From contig CAJJDN010000138.1 of the NCBI GenBank assembly GCA_905182985.1, positions 221,603-285,602 on the forward strand: a stretch of DNA of 64,000 nucleotides, given 5' to 3'. The notes beneath the pieces are model-generated. The model did no database searches, was not told the DNA's origin, and was given only the letters and a program-made list of their open reading frames with translations. Below are positions 12,073 through 24,986 of this stretch, piece by piece. The position numbers and the translations under genes are program-made. This DNA comes from Paramecium sonneborni. Its lineage: Eukaryota > Ciliophora > Oligohymenophorea > Peniculida > Parameciidae. The number at the start of each line of letters is the position of its first letter. Within the stretch, counting starts at the first letter, position 1.

Positions 12073-13599
12073 TCAATCTAAGTTTGTTTATATCCTTCCT
12101 ATTAAAGGATTTGATTAATTTTGTAATTCAGCTAAATAGTTCTATTCTATAATTGGAAATTTAGATTATACTTAATTAGTGAGATTTATCAAGAATGTAT
12201 ATTTTGATCTCTTAACTTCAATAACAAAATCAATGAAATTGACTTCAGCAAATTAGTTTTCTAACCAAGCAAGTTAGGATTCCATTAAAAGGAAATGATT
12301 TTCCTTTGTATCAGAAATCACTCCCTAAACTATTTAGGTAGATGATTACTTATCCGACTACTAGGGCATTTAATTATTAGGCTCTTGTTGCATCTTAATT
12401 GATTTCGAATAATGTTTTTGGCAAGTATTGTTTTGATTACAATTAGGATACTTTGAAATCAAACCCTAATCCACCTTCCTTAATAGATCTACATAATGCT
12501 GGATATTCAAAATTGGTTATTATAGTAATTCCATTTGGTAATATATCATGAATTAAATCATTAGCTAACATTAAATAAACAGCAACATCTATATCATCAG
12601 TAATATCAATATTTGAAAACTTAAATCCATCTATCTAATATTCTGAAATCCAAAATTATAAATTTGATAACAACAATCTTAAAACTTCCCATTTTCCATA
12701 ATCTAATTAATCAGTTCCATCACGCACATACTAGTATTCACTTCCATCCCAATTTTTTAAATGTTTTCCTATTAATTGATGATCTATTTCCATTAATACC
12801 TATAATCCTTATTAATGTAGTTCATCAATCTTCTTTTTTAAATCTTCAGGATTGACTTAATTTATATCTACAGCCATCAATACTTATTAAGTTATTAAAA
12901 TTGCATTGAATCCTGGAATATTTTAAAGTTCATTTATTTTTTATTTAATTATTTTCAATCCTTTACTTTATTGTTATTATTATTATAATTTTTATTATTA
13001 TTGCAATTCATATTTATTTTCAGGATTCCAAAATATTGCTTAATCTCCATTCCTTACTTAACTCCAAACTGATGCTCTTGATAAACCATTTAAATTTGTA
13101 ATTAATATACTCCCATGAACTATTTAATGATTATCATCATCATCTTTTGGTATGAACACTTCCCAATTACCTCCATTATCTGTTGTACAACTATACTCAT
13201 TTAATTTTAATTCTTATGCATTTGGAGCCCACTCTCTATATGTAATACCATTATCTGATACTATAAAACCAAACTTTTAATATCTATAATAAAAAATTAT
13301 TTATTTACCCTTTTGCAAAGTCTTTTATTGATGATTCCACCTTTATTATTTATTCCAAAAGTTAAAAAAATTTCTCATTTCTTATCTGTATTACTTCTTT
13401 CAATTCAGGCTCTTCTATCACTGTCTGTAATTAATCCACATTCTTCTCATACTTTTATAAAAACTCTTCATTCTCCAATACTGATTACTTATTTTTAAAT
13501 ATATCAAACTTATACCTAATAAAATAAAGAATTCTTCTTAGATAATTTTCTATTTGGCACTTTTCTAGACAGTGCTGAACCTTAATCAATATAATTCAT
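12073..13599 (-). CDS. glycogen branching-enzyme-like protein, catalytic residues lost
   Basis: 482 residues with introns 13488-13515, 13284-13308 and 12325-12349. FAKGYQKFGFIVSDNGITY and REWAPNAQELKL match the linker and CBM48 start of eukaryotic branching enzyme. GKWEVLRLLLSNLQFWISEY and YLMLANDLIHDILPNGITI match the GH13 barrel, and GGLGFDFK also aligns. The catalytic regions are altered. The DVVH region reads EIDHQL. GFRFDGV reads GFKFSNI (nucleophile Asp to Ser, Arg to Lys). The AED acid region reads ITNFEYP. A poly-Gln stretch replaces part of the early barrel, and the chain is about 200 residues shorter than normal, with an unrelated C-terminus. I infer a non-catalytic glycogen-binding or regulatory paralogue. 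Confidence 0.75.
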
Positions 13600-13819
13600 A
13601 ATTATATATTAAAAATTTAATTATAAAATACTCATTTTTTATATTTAAATCTAAACTATTCCTCTCTTCAATCATTTCTTTTAATACTACTTTATTTAAC
13701 ATAATTCTCACCAAATTTAACTGAAAGTTAACTTAATCATCAATACAAAGATAATAAATTTACAAATTTATTATTATAATTAGTAACACACATAAATTAA
13801 AAAAATCAAATCTTAGCCA

Positions 13820-14266
13820 TCAATCGAATTATTCAGTTTTTTTTTTGTATTCCTTCTAGAAAACCCTATATTAACTCTAATTTGTTTTTTTAACTCTCCA
13901 ATTTTATTCATCCTCAAAAGTTTACTGTTATTCTTCCTGCTCATCGAATAAGCTGCTATAATTTTATGAATTTGATTCCAAATCATTTATTTGAAAAGGA
14001 TTATTGTATTTGACTTGAACAATTTCAATATGTTATAAATCCTTTTATTTTTTAGGAATAATCATATTATTTTCATAATCTTCAATTTTATTAGAGTCTT
14101 CGGAATTTTCATAATAGCTATCGCTAACATAATCATGAAAGTTTGGATCAAAGTCATCATTATTTACATTATCGTTAATCTTATATAAATTTTTGGCATA
14201 TTCTTTTTTGATTTCACATATCATTATATAAATAAATAATGCCTTACGAATATCCTTAATCTGCAT
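13820..14266 (-). CDS. acidic hypothetical protein
   Basis: 148 residues, no intron. Starts MQIKDIRKALFIYIMICEIK and becomes strongly acidic and Asn/Tyr-rich, then Lys/Gln-rich to the TGA. No family was recognised. In the same frame the sequence upstream stays protein-like (DDILYSLFQIE) but is cut by a TGA at 14285-14287. The true start may therefore lie further upstream if that TGA is an error or is spliced out. Confidence 0.5.
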
Positions 14267-14469
14267 AGCAATGAAACAAGAAAATCATTCTATTTAAAAT
14301 AAGGAATATAAGATGTCGTCTGGTGTCATAATAATGATTAGATAAATAATTATAGGCATTTTGAATATAATTAATCTGATTTTGATTGCTTTATTCTATT
14401 CGACAAATAATATAAAAATATTATTCTTAAAATAATAAGCAATGTATTAGTAAATAATATAAATTAATA

Positions 14470-15507
14470 TCACATGAAATAAGGTTGGCTTTGTATGAAT
14501 TGCAAATCAACTGCTTTTCTACTCTTATTATACTTGCCAAAATATTCCAGTATCAAAAAAGAGAATCGAATGATATTGCCATGTTTAGCAGTCCTTAAGA
14601 AATCTTTAGTCATTCCAGCTTTTGTGAGATCATCACAATGAACAAACAAATCACTACCATCTAAATCCATGATTATAAATCCATATGATCTGGCTTCGTC
14701 ATAAAACTTAAGAGTACCAAAATATCTAATCTAATATTTGAATTAAAAAAACTTACATTTGAGAGAATATTGGTTCCTTCTTATAAGTTTAAATTCAAAG
14801 ATTACAAAAGTTCATTTTCAGGTGTAGGAGAATTGATGAGGGAATTACATTCTTTCATAAGTAGATCTCCATCTTGATTAATTTCATCTAATAGCTACAT
14901 TTATAAACTAGTTCTGGATATATTTGATGGAGACAGTGGTACATTCTTCACATTAACTTTATTTATGCGATTGTCTTTCTAATCAGATAGATATTTAAAA
15001 GGATCTGAATATGATCGCTTATGTCTTCTTATAGGTAAACCTATAATGTCATTGATTACATCTAAAAGAATGTCTTTGATTAATTTATGCTTTTCTTCAC
15101 TACCTTTTTTGCCAACTACATAAAAGTAATTCAAATATCTGGCTAAATAAATGCGTTTTTTATAACCAAAATTGATAACTTAGCATCTAAGATCTTCATT
15201 CTCGCATATATCATAAATCACTATTTTCCTCTGCAATTCTTAACTTACAGCATTTAGATCATCATCTTTGCATTTATCACTTAAAAACTTCCAATAGAAC
15301 ACAGTCCCATAAAGTGCATATGATATGGCTTTCATTAAGTCCTAACTTTTCTATCTTTTTATTTACCAATGCTTGAGTCAATATTTCTTTATCATCATCC
15401 ATTAATAGTTTTCTGAATGATTCCATTAATTTGGCACTCTCTAAATCACAATTTAATTTATTTAAAGAGGGAGTCAATTGTAAATCATACAATTTACTAG
15501 GAAACAT
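14470..15507 (-). CDS. protein with C-terminal cold-shock-like domain
   Basis: 328 residues with introns 15342-15366 and 14731-14756. The first about 230 residues are helical and charged, with no recognised domain. The C-terminal about 75 residues resemble a cold-shock/OB fold: YFGTLKFYDEARSYGFIIM, then GSDLFVHCDDLTKAG. These keep the spacing of the RNP1-like (YGFI) and RNP2-like (DLFVH) strands. The family role is single-stranded RNA or DNA binding, so a post-transcriptional regulator is a reasonable inference. Both introns are required: without the first the frame ends after EVFK. Confidence 0.75.
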
Positions 15508-15707
15508 TTATTATTTTGGGGTAATTTTTTTATTTAATTCTTTACCAAATATTAAAATTTTGAATCAATTTTTTAATCTTCCCAGTATTATACAAATATA
15601 TTTCAAATCTAGATAGTTATCTAAATTATTTCCTATTCAGTTTTACATATATTACTATTTTATTAAAACAGATTATTTTTAACATATAACTTATTTTAAT
15701 AAATATA

Positions 15708-16324
15708 ATGTCTAAGTGGGCTGAGAGTAAATATGAAGGAGAATAACTTGAAGGTTGGTTTCATGGAAAAGGCAAATACTATTTTAGTAATGGTGTCATC
15801 TATGAGGGAGATTTTTTTAAAGGAGAATTTCATGGAGATGGCACTCTCATTTTTCCTAATGGGGTATTTCATAATGTGTCCTAATATTATCTAGGGATAA
15901 TACAAGGCAAAATGGGAGAGAGGCAAGATGCTTGATGGAACTTATTTTTTTGAAGATCATTTGAAATATGAACCTGTTGATTGGAAATATTGTATTGGAG
16001 ATGATAGGAGATTTCATCAGGAAATCAAATAGAGTATCAAACCAGCAGGCATTACTCAAATGACGAAAGATGATATTCTTATTGAAATTCCTGAGGGTAC
16101 GTATGGTATTAGTTTTTTGTTATTTAATTTCAGATGTAGGGGAAGGCTATTATGAGCCTGTGAAATCAATTATTTATAGATATGATGGATCCATCTCAAG
16201 GACACCAAGTGAACCAGAAGTCGAGAATATTTTGAAGAAGTGCCGATACAATCCTAAGAAAGACTTTATCATAGATGGAAAAGATGATAAAGTAATTCAG
16301 AAGATGACTAAGAAGTCTTAGTGA
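15708..16324 (+). CDS. MORN5: MORN5 orthologue
   Basis: 182 residues after introns 15861-15891 and 16098-16134 (37 nt, ends CAG). Two to three MORN repeats open the protein (YEGEQLEGWFHGKGKYYF, YEGDFFKGEFHGDGTLIFP). The MORN5-specific middle follows: TYFFEDHLKYEPVDWKYC, DDRRFHQEI and KPAGITQMT. The end is GEGYYEPVKSIIYRYDG. Length and order match animal MORN5 (about 160 residues), a protein of motile cilia and sperm flagella. Spacing to the next gene on the same strand is 35 nt. Confidence 0.9.
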
Positions 16325-16359
16325 TTATATATATATATTTTAATTATCATAAATTCAAA

Positions 16360-17939
16360 ATGAAATGTGACTTTTGTGAAGAGAGCAGTCCAATAATAGG
16401 TAGATTTAATTGATTATTTGTAAGAGATCATGCGTCATTCATTGTTCTTGAAATACTCTCAATCTTAAAACTACCATTACACAAAAGGTATAAGCGAGAT
16501 CTTGCACAATTATCGTACTCCTAATAATATTCTGTATAAGGATGTATTACTGTATGATACACCAGAGGAACTGATTTGTAAAGTGTATGACTTTACAATT
16601 TTAAATGAGAAATTGTAAATGTTGGGTGAGTATTACAAAGTACCAATAAATTCTAGTTATAGTTTCATAATGATATTCCACGGTTATTTATGGTGCCAGC
16701 AATAATTCCATTAAATTATTACCATGATAAAAAGAGAAGATTAGAGTATTTTCGAATAGCGAAATTGATTGCAAATGAGAATAAGAATAATCCTGATAAA
16801 CCTCCAAAGGGCATAGTAGGTGACTCACCTTTACCTTAATCGAGCCAATAAATGACTGTATAAGAAGCAAGTTCCTCTGATGAAGTAAAACAGCTCCTCA
16901 ATCTAGCCGATATCTAAATGTGAGAAGATCCTTGATGGCATAAGTTTCATTGAGACCAAGCCCTAATTTGTGAATTTCAAATAGTAACTCTAACAATACC
17001 AATTATTGCAATCAACAATCCCAAATTTAAAATATGAGAAATACAAACCTCAAATAATACACTAAACTATTTAATCACAAAAACCTAACAACTCAGATAA
17101 ATAATAACGTAAATCCAGTATTACGAATATACTCAATATGCTCAAGAATAAAGTTCCAAAAACAGTAATTAAAAAGTAAAATTAATCAAAGAAATCAGAT
17201 CAATTACATATAGTATTTATTATAGTTTTATATCATCATATAGACACCAAGAGATATTCAAATTAAATCTCCTACTAATCGTACTCTATTACCAAATTAA
17301 TAAAGAATAGCTACTCTTTTAAAATCACCTAAATGCGTTACACCAAGAGCACCATAATAAAGTCCTCATTTACCTAAGAAAGTTTAATAATTAGAAATTA
17401 AAGTAATGACTGATCTATAAACACTTCTTGCTAAAAAACACACTAGAGATTCTAAATAATTTAGTACTGTCCATTTTGATAGTAATTCTTTACTTTAAGA
17501 TCCTAGAAGTCTTACATAAAGATTTGAATCTCATAATCATTCTAAAGCATAATTTACCAAAAAAAAACTTAATATTAAAGAACTTAATTAATTCAGAAGA
17601 ACTAAAATTTAAGAACCTTTATCAAATCGTGATACTCCACGTAAAATTAATTTTAAATCAAAATCTAATGATAAACCTCTTAACATAAATATAAGTACTG
17701 ATCATAAAATTAATTTTTATCAACCAATTTAATCAGCCAGATAAGTTATTAATCCATAATAATAAATAATTACCACTTTTAAATAATCTAATGCTTAATC
17801 TTTATCTTAATAAATTCATCATCAAAAATCAGCCACAGCCAAAGCATTAGGAAAATCTATGAAATCAACATTAGATCCTTAAATTTGTTAGGTTGCACTT
17901 AATTTAGCTGTAAAGAATATTAGAAGTAGAAAATCATGA
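16360..17939 (+). CDS. unknown protein with conserved EYYKFHNDIPR module and disordered tail
   Basis: 492 residues with four introns (16400-16424, 16640-16662, 16885-16906, 17213-17243). The sum keeps one frame from ATG to TGA. The first about 160 residues look folded: a CDFCEES start, then YKFHNDIPRLFMVPAIIPL, then HDKKRRLEYFRIAKLI. The rest is basic, Gln/Ser/Asn-rich and probably disordered. I have the impression of similar modules in other ciliate proteins but cannot name the family. No transmembrane segment or catalytic motif is visible. Confidence 0.7.
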
Positions 17940-17995
17940 ATTATTTATTAATGAGTTACTTACATTTATTTAATTCTAATATAATATTTATATAT

Positions 17996-18270
17996 ATGGA
18001 ATCACAATCGTATAATTTCTCTAATCCTAAAAAGTGATAAACTCAAATGAAAAGCAAAGTTATTTTTTTTTTATTAAAAATGATCTCAAGTTTTCCAAGA
18101 AAAGATAATAGTGCACCAAGAAACTATCATCTTAAAAAAAGAATGTCCAAGAGAATTATCTGCTTTCAAAAGAAGTAAATATTCATCATTTTTATCATTT
18201 AATAGCTTTATTTGAATATGATTAACCTGCTTTTAGAAAAGCCTATACTACTCCTGATAATCAATTCTAA
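17996..18270 (+). CDS. small gene, frame broken at an A5 run; 3' end unresolved
   Basis: ATG 17996 opens MESQSYNFSNPKK and meets TGA at 18035, right after five A residues (18029-18033). One extra A would give a continuous KKVINSNEKQ. From there intron 18059-18090 and intron 18175-18205 (31 nt, GTAAAT...AATAG) join HQETIILKKECPRELSAFKR to TLFEYDQPAFRKAYTTPDNQ. I read this as a real small gene carrying a one-base sequence error. No TGA was found before the end of the convergent kinase gene, so the end is approximate. Function unknown. Confidence 0.4.
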
Positions 18271-18302
18271 AATTATTTTGAACATATATATATATTTTAT
18301 TA

Positions 18303-21300
18303 TCATTAAATTTTATTTACCTCACGATTTTTATTATCAACTGAATTTGTATTATATAGTTTACTGAATTCTAATTAACTCATTAAAGGAATACATCCAT
18401 CTTAAAATTGTTTAAATGAGTTTAACTCTTAGGATTGTATTTTACTTTTTATCTTCACTTTATTCTTCAAAGTTATATTGTCTCTTAACTTAGATAATTT
18501 GTCTTCCAATCTTTATAATAAATTTTAAGGTTATTAATCAAAAATCTTTGATTCTCCTTTATCATTATCATCTTTGCATGTTTTCTTACCATCAGTTATT
18601 TATAAATAATTATAAATTAATTAAACAGGCATTTTCCCTTTTACCATTTAATCTTTTAATTCAACACAATTTTTAAAATAATCATCTATTATCTGTACAC
18701 AATCTGTATGCAATTTTAAGTCTTCCTACTGTTTTAGGGTAGAATTACTATGAGAATTATTTTATTTCCTCAAATATATTTATTATCTTTCATGAAGACA
18801 TTTTAATTAAAAAAGAACTTCGAAAAATTTTATTCTTAAAATTAAATTCTTATAGAAATTCAGATTTTAAAATTAATCACTATTTTATGATTTTTATTTT
18901 TATAATTCCTAAATTCTTTTTCTACATTCATCTTATTATTAATTTAATTAATTTATTTAAGAATTATTCTTTTATTGTTCTAGATTTAAAACCTTTTTTT
19001 ATAAATCTTCTATTAATGTATTAATCTCTTCATATGTATTTATGAAATTTTTGAAAAATCCTTCCAACTTTTAATAATCAAAATTTTAAAATTCATTTTG
19101 AATAGAAATTATTCTATTAGATTATTCTTGAGCCCAAGTATAAAATGTTTATTTTTTCTTATAAAAAATTTCAATTAATTTCTTAGCTTAATCAATTTTT
19201 TCTAGGTTTTTCTTAAAATTAAATGATTCTTAAAATTGAGAGGATTGATAGTTGAATTTCATCTATTCTTTACATTATTCTAGATTTTATTCTATAGCTA
19301 ATTAAAGTTCTTATTTCGAATTTTCCAAATTTTTTAAAAGTTCATATTCTTCTGTTTTTAATTATAAATCAAGTAATTCCTATTTTAATCCTAATAATAG
19401 ATTTGTTAAGGAATTTTAATTTTCCTTCCAAAAATTTTCTATTGATTCAATCATTGAATTTCTAATTTCATTCATTTTACTGAAAAGTTGTTCTAGATAT
19501 TGAGATGAAATATCAATTTAAAAACCAATTTTACTTTCTTCAAGTTTTAATTAATCTATATTTTAAAATTACGTCTTTCCAAATTCATCAATAGAAGTTT
19601 AAATTTATTGTAAATTTATTTATTATAAATTATTTAAAAGATGCAAATTAAAGTCTAATTTTTGAGAAATATTTATATATCCTGGATTTTTTTAGATTTT
19701 ATCCTTTAGGTTTGATAATTCTTATTTTAACTTATTAGTTCTGTTCTAACAATTTTAAAAATCCTCTACTAATCGTGCTTATGTTTTTGATTTCTCCTCA
19801 TCCCCATACTATTAAATTATAGGCTTTAAAGTCATTCTTTGACGAAATTTATTATAATTATTGTCTAATAGTTCTAATTTATAAAGGCAAATTTTAAATT
19901 CTTAATTTATTTCCTAAAACAAACTGTTGAAATCTTAATGTTTCTTTAATTTTATATCTTCAATAAATTAATTGATCTTTATTTTAAATTAGAATAAAAC
20001 CTTTTCTTAAATATTTAATTCTTAAATTGTTTCCTTTAATTGAACAGATTAATCTGTTTACTATTTCTAATTAATCATTTATATTTTTTATAACCAATCT
20101 TCTATTTACTCAATAAAATTTTAAAATTAATCCAAAATATTTTTAAGTTCTTCTTCATTTTACTTTTCCATACTCTACAACAAAAATACTAAATTATTTT
20201 CTAACTTACTAAGCTTTTCTGAAATATCTTCCATTTATTTATTACATTATTCAAAAAATTCTATCTTCAACTAATCAGTTTATAATATATTTAACATGTG
20301 CACAATAGCATAAAAATCTTAATTCAATAAATTATATTCATCATTTATACTTTCGCATTATTTTAAAAATGAAGGATCTTTTTAATTTAAAAAATTAATA
20401 ATAGAATTGAGTCTATGTAATTTTTATTTTTGGGTAGAAAAGGAGGTATTCAATTAATATATATATTACTAAGATTTCTCGTATTAGATCTTCAATAGTT
20501 TATTATTTTAATCTTAAACTTATTATTATTCTTCCTTTATTATTTCATTGGCTTTAATAATTGAATTTTAAATGAAATTTTCAACAACAGATTGATCAAC
20601 CAAATGTTGCTTATTCTTTTAGATTGATAATAATCTTTAAATTTTTTAATCTAATTATTAACGGATTTCTTAATTAGGATTTATATTTAATTGAATAAGT
20701 TCTGTAATAATTTATTCTATTTCATTTAGCTTTTATTTTAATTATTTTTTAAATTCATCAATAAAAATCTTATAATTTTAGGAAGAATTTGATTACTATT
20801 GTATTTATAATTGCTATAGTTAATATTATAGATTCTTTTAATTTACATTTAAATTTGATTCGATTTTTGTCAATAGTTTATTAAATTCTAAAAGTTTTGT
20901 ATTTTTATTTTCAAATTATTCTTAATACTGTTTTTTTAACTATTCTTACAGTTATATTTTCATAGCTAATTCTCTATTTTATAATTAATTTTTCATTTCA
21001 TTTTCTTGTTATTGTTTAATTTTTTAAGTTTCTTATTCAATCATTTATTAGTATTATTATTCTATTTATTATTAAAAATTAGTTTTTTCTATTTCATATC
21101 TCTTTTTAAGTTAATCAAGTTCTATATTATTTAATTAATTGTTCTGTATTTCTTTTTAATATTTTTAGTCTAAATTTATAATTTCTTAATTTTTTTAAGT
21201 TCTAAATTTCTCTTCATACTCATTTTAAATCTTTAAAATTTGTTATTAATAATATTGTTACTAATATTCTTTGATTTCAGACTTTATTTACTCCAATTCT

Positions 21301-22309
21301 AATATGTGTTAATTTTTTACTTTTTCAAGCTCTTAAATATTTTTTATTTCATACTCTTATTAAATCTCTAATCTAATTTTTTCCTTTAATTCATCAATTT
21401 ATTTGCTATTTTGCATTTAATATTATTGATCAATTTTTAAGATTTTCTACAATTTTTATAAAACATATTCTGCACTTACTCTTGATGTTTTATCTATTTT
21501 TATCATTTCTTTTAATAATAGTCTGACATCATTCGCATACTCTTATTTTTAAATGAATAATTAATTAATTCTATTATCAATATTATTTTGGTTTAGTCTT
21601 AATATATTACTTAATACTTCATGTATAGAATTTCCTTAAGAATAAGTTAATTTATATACCTGAAACCATAGTCTACTTAAATATCATTTCAAATAATATC
21701 ATACCCAAAGCCCAAATATCAATTTTTTCATCATAAATTGATTAATCGATTTATTCTGGTGCCATATAATAAGGTGTTCCTACTTTAACTGTTTTTCTTC
21801 CATCTTATTCTCTCATTAATCCAGTATCACACAATTTTAAGAGTTTTCCACCATTTTGATTCATATAAACAACATTATCTAATTTTATATCTCTATGAAT
21901 TAAGTTCAATTTATGTAATTCAAGTGTCCCTTTTACTATCTTAAATATATAAATATTTAAATGATACTTAAATGAAGTATTTAAGAATTTCTTCTATATC
22001 AAATATTTTTTGACTTTACCAAAATTCTTCAAAGGATCCATCAGCTAAATCCATTACAATTACAGTATAATTATTATATTAATCCAAGTCCAAAATATTA
22101 ACAATATGCTCCAACTATTTTTGATTAAGAGTATTTAGAGTTTTTCTTTCTGAAGGCTCTAAATAAGGTTATATTTTTAAGGCCACATAGTTCATTTACC
22201 CTAAAAGTTAGGCCTTGTAAACTTATCCACCTGTTCCCCTTCCAATTAAATTCTCTAAACAATAAGTCTTCTATTTCTGTGTGAAAATTTAGTTTTTCTA
22301 TTATATCAT
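18303..22309 (-). CDS. protein kinase with about 1,000-residue coiled-coil tail
   Basis: 1,317 residues with two introns (21940-21967 and 21635-21659, both ending AAG). The N-terminal kinase domain (residues about 15-270) has the glycine loop IGRGTGGQVYKA, VALKIQ, HRDIKLDN, then CDTGLM where DFG is expected, GTPYYMAPEQI and DIWALGMILFEMIF. The remainder is Lys/Glu/Gln/Asn-rich coiled coil. I checked the coding frame line by line from 18303 to 21300: there is no TGA in about 3 kb. DTG keeps the metal-binding Asp, so activity is possible. Long-tailed kinases of this kind are often cytoskeletal, but the target is unknown. Confidence 0.85.
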
Positions 22310-23072
22310 TTTTATTTAATTAATAAATAAGACAGCAGGATAAATATAACAATATGTAATTTATTAAATATAAACTCAAAGAAAGAATCTATTAAGGTAT
22401 TTCTATAGCTAACAACCATTAAATCGAACATTAAAAGATTTTATTTAGTAATTCTAAATTTACTTAAAAACTTTATAATTAAAAATTCTGAAATATATTA
22501 AAATAGGTCTCAATAATTATTCTCAAATAAAATACACTTACAATACTAATAGAACTATTTTAATTTTTATATTAATAAAATTTTAAAAAGTCAACTCAAA
22601 TTATTAATTTACACTGATTTTAAATCAAATATGTATTATTATTATAGCTGCAATCAACTATCATATTAACTGAAATATTTTTATTTTTATTACACTGACA
22701 TCTTTGTAATTTATATTCTTTAAATGGAAATTAACTTGCCATTTTTTCTAATCCCTCATAATGTATATTTGAAGCATTTTTACTAACTTTTATATAAAAT
22801 ACATTTTACAATCATGTATGATATATTAAATTAGCTTAACTAATATTAAATTATGATTGGTTTATAGAATTTAGGATATCATTTGAATTTCTGATTCTTA
22901 AATTGATAACTTGAAACTCAGAGTAATTGAAAATTTCTGAGTGTTTAAATTCATATTTCTTGAATCTAGTAATGGTTTTAGTTGTTAATATTATAGAAAG
23001 TTGAGATTTCTTTTTAAGGAAACAAGAAATTCTTAAGGGTTAGTATATTATAATATAAAATATAATATATAT
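22310..23072. other. intergenic, no gene recognised
   Basis: A+T-rich region between the long kinase gene and a small minus-strand gene. Open frames are short and show no family signal. Confidence 0.4.
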
Positions 23073-23273
23073 TCATTTAGGAGTTGATTTCTTATCAAGT
23101 ATAGCTATGGATTAATCAGTATAGTGTACTACTGGCATCTCAAAGCGATTTTTTGGAACTATAATTTTCACTAGTTATTATTATTCATTCTATGTAGATA
23201 AAGTATAAATTGATGCAGGATATGTTTGAATGTTAATCCCTCTAAAGGCAGCAGCTAACAGTCTTGCAGACAT
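23073..23273 (-). CDS. small protein with mitochondrial-type N-terminus
   Basis: 66 residues, no intron. The N-terminus (MSARLLAAAFRGINIQTYPA) is Ala/Arg-rich, lacks acidic residues and looks like a mitochondrial presequence. It is followed by VKIIVPKNRFEMPVVHYTDQ. Stop TGA follows KKSTPK. No family was recognised. It could be a small respiratory or ribosomal accessory protein, but that is only a guess from the leader. Low complexity is absent and codon use is like its neighbours. Confidence 0.6.
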
Positions 23274-23627
23274 CTTATTTTAGATTTAAAATTTTATTTA
23301 TTAAACAAACAATATTCTGCATTTTCTTTAAAATTCAACATCATAACGTCATAATTGAGTTCATTAATATTTTAATTTTTATATTTTGTCGAACATAAAT
23401 AATACAATTGTTTAATTTTTATAAAATTTTTAATAATTCTTTCATTCTATAATAATAATTTACCAAAATGTATTAATTAAATTATTTCTTAAAAAAATGA
23501 CTAGATTAATACTTTATATATATATAGAACGAAGAGTTTAAAGAATGTTTTAAAATATTTAGTAAATTAGAATTAGAATTAGAATTAATATTATATTTTA
23601 TTTATATTCGTTTTAATAATATATAAA

Positions 23628-24551
23628 ATGAATAGTGATTATAGAGAAGTGAATCAAAATGAACCTGAAGAATAATAAATGTATATTGAAACCCCAATTT
23701 ATAAAGAGGCAGTGAGTCATTATAGAACAAGTTAATATTATTTTATCTCATTCAACACTTTAAAAATTGGATGTGGATTTGCATTATTATACATGAATCA
23801 TAAATAAAGTTATTTGAATTATTGGATCTTAGCAATTATGTTCCATGCATTTATTATGATAATAGTTCATAAAATACACTTAAAATATTTAGCAATGAAT
23901 AAGAGAATATTGGCATTCAAATTAGATTAAATTGTAGCTGCTCCAATTATAGAGTAAGTAATTGAATAAAGGAAATTAAACATATTATCACGATAAATAA
24001 AATTAGAAATAGTAAAATAAACAATCTTTGGAAAATGGTGTTGTAGATTAATAGCAATAATTTACTAAATAATATTTAGTTATGGTGTATACTTATTTTG
24101 TATATATTACAGTATAAAATAAGAAGAGTTAATTTATTAATTTTATTTTTTATGCGCAATCCTTGTTGTCTCATTATATTAATATATTGATCTTTATTTG
24201 ATACTCATTTTGGCAATTCTAGGATCTCCATTTTTAATTATTCTAGGTTGTTATTACTGTGCAAATTTGTAATTAAAATTAATGAATTTAATAGATGTAA
24301 TAAAGAAGAATAAAAAAATGAAATCAGAACTCGTTTGTAACCTATAAATTACAAACCAAATTTAATAGAAGGGGAATAAGAATGTTGTATTTGTAGATGT
24401 CCATATGAATTGAATGAAGAAGTTGTTATTCTTAAATGTTCTAAATTGCATCATTATCATGAAACTTGTATTATGGTATTTGAGTTATTTTCAATTTCAG
24501 TCTTGGATTAATATTAACAATACATGTCCATTCTGTAGGAAGTCTATATGA
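23628..24551 (+). CDS. multi-pass membrane RING-H2 protein (second copy type)
   Basis: 288 residues with introns 24337-24368 and 24476-24500. About four to five hydrophobic spans (GCGFALLYMNHKQSYL, YWILAIMFHAFIMIIVH, AILGSPFLIILGCYYCANL) precede a C-terminal RING-H2 finger: CCICRCPYELNEEVVILKCS, HHYHETC, CPFCRKSI. The last intron splits the finger exactly before SWININNTCPFC. As with the 10-kb gene, the protein ends a few residues after the last Cys pair. Family role: membrane ubiquitin ligase. Substrate unknown. Confidence 0.85.
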
Positions 24552-24637
24552 TTATATCAATTTTATAAATAGAACATTATATTACTAAATTTTAAATCTC
24601 AAAATATTATTTTATTTAATTATTTATTTATTTTATT

Positions 24638-24931
24638 ATGGATTTCAAAGAAATTAAATCCAATAAGCATTATAGAAGCAATAGATTTGATAAAGAAATT
24701 AGAGAAAAAGCAAAACAAAAATTAGAATAAAATGGAGTAGAATAAACAAAAAATAATTTAAGAAAAACAATCAAATCTCTTGAAGATGTATGCAGAAGAA
24801 ATAAATCAGGTAATAAAAATTCTTAAATTTTTAATGGAAATGGTTTAAAATTTGATTGTATGGCAAATGATAGACCAATCAATAAAGTATTGAAAAGAAT
24901 TGATAAAAAATAAATAAACGAATAAATTTGA
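24638..24931 (+). CDS. small basic protein, tandem paralogue A
   Basis: 97 residues, intronless, very basic. It begins MDFKEIKSNKHYRSNRFDKE and shares its layout with the next gene: MDFKE start, NRF-D-I, an internal RRNKSGN, and a terminal NKVLKRIDKK. No domain was recognised. The shared start, length and terminal NKV-KR motif indicate a tandem duplication that has since diverged strongly. Size and charge would suit a nucleic-acid-binding or structural protein, which is inference only. Confidence 0.65.
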
Positions 24932-24986
24932 TTTTCTATATTATCTATATAATTAAATATTTTCATTAATATTCTTTTATAAATAA

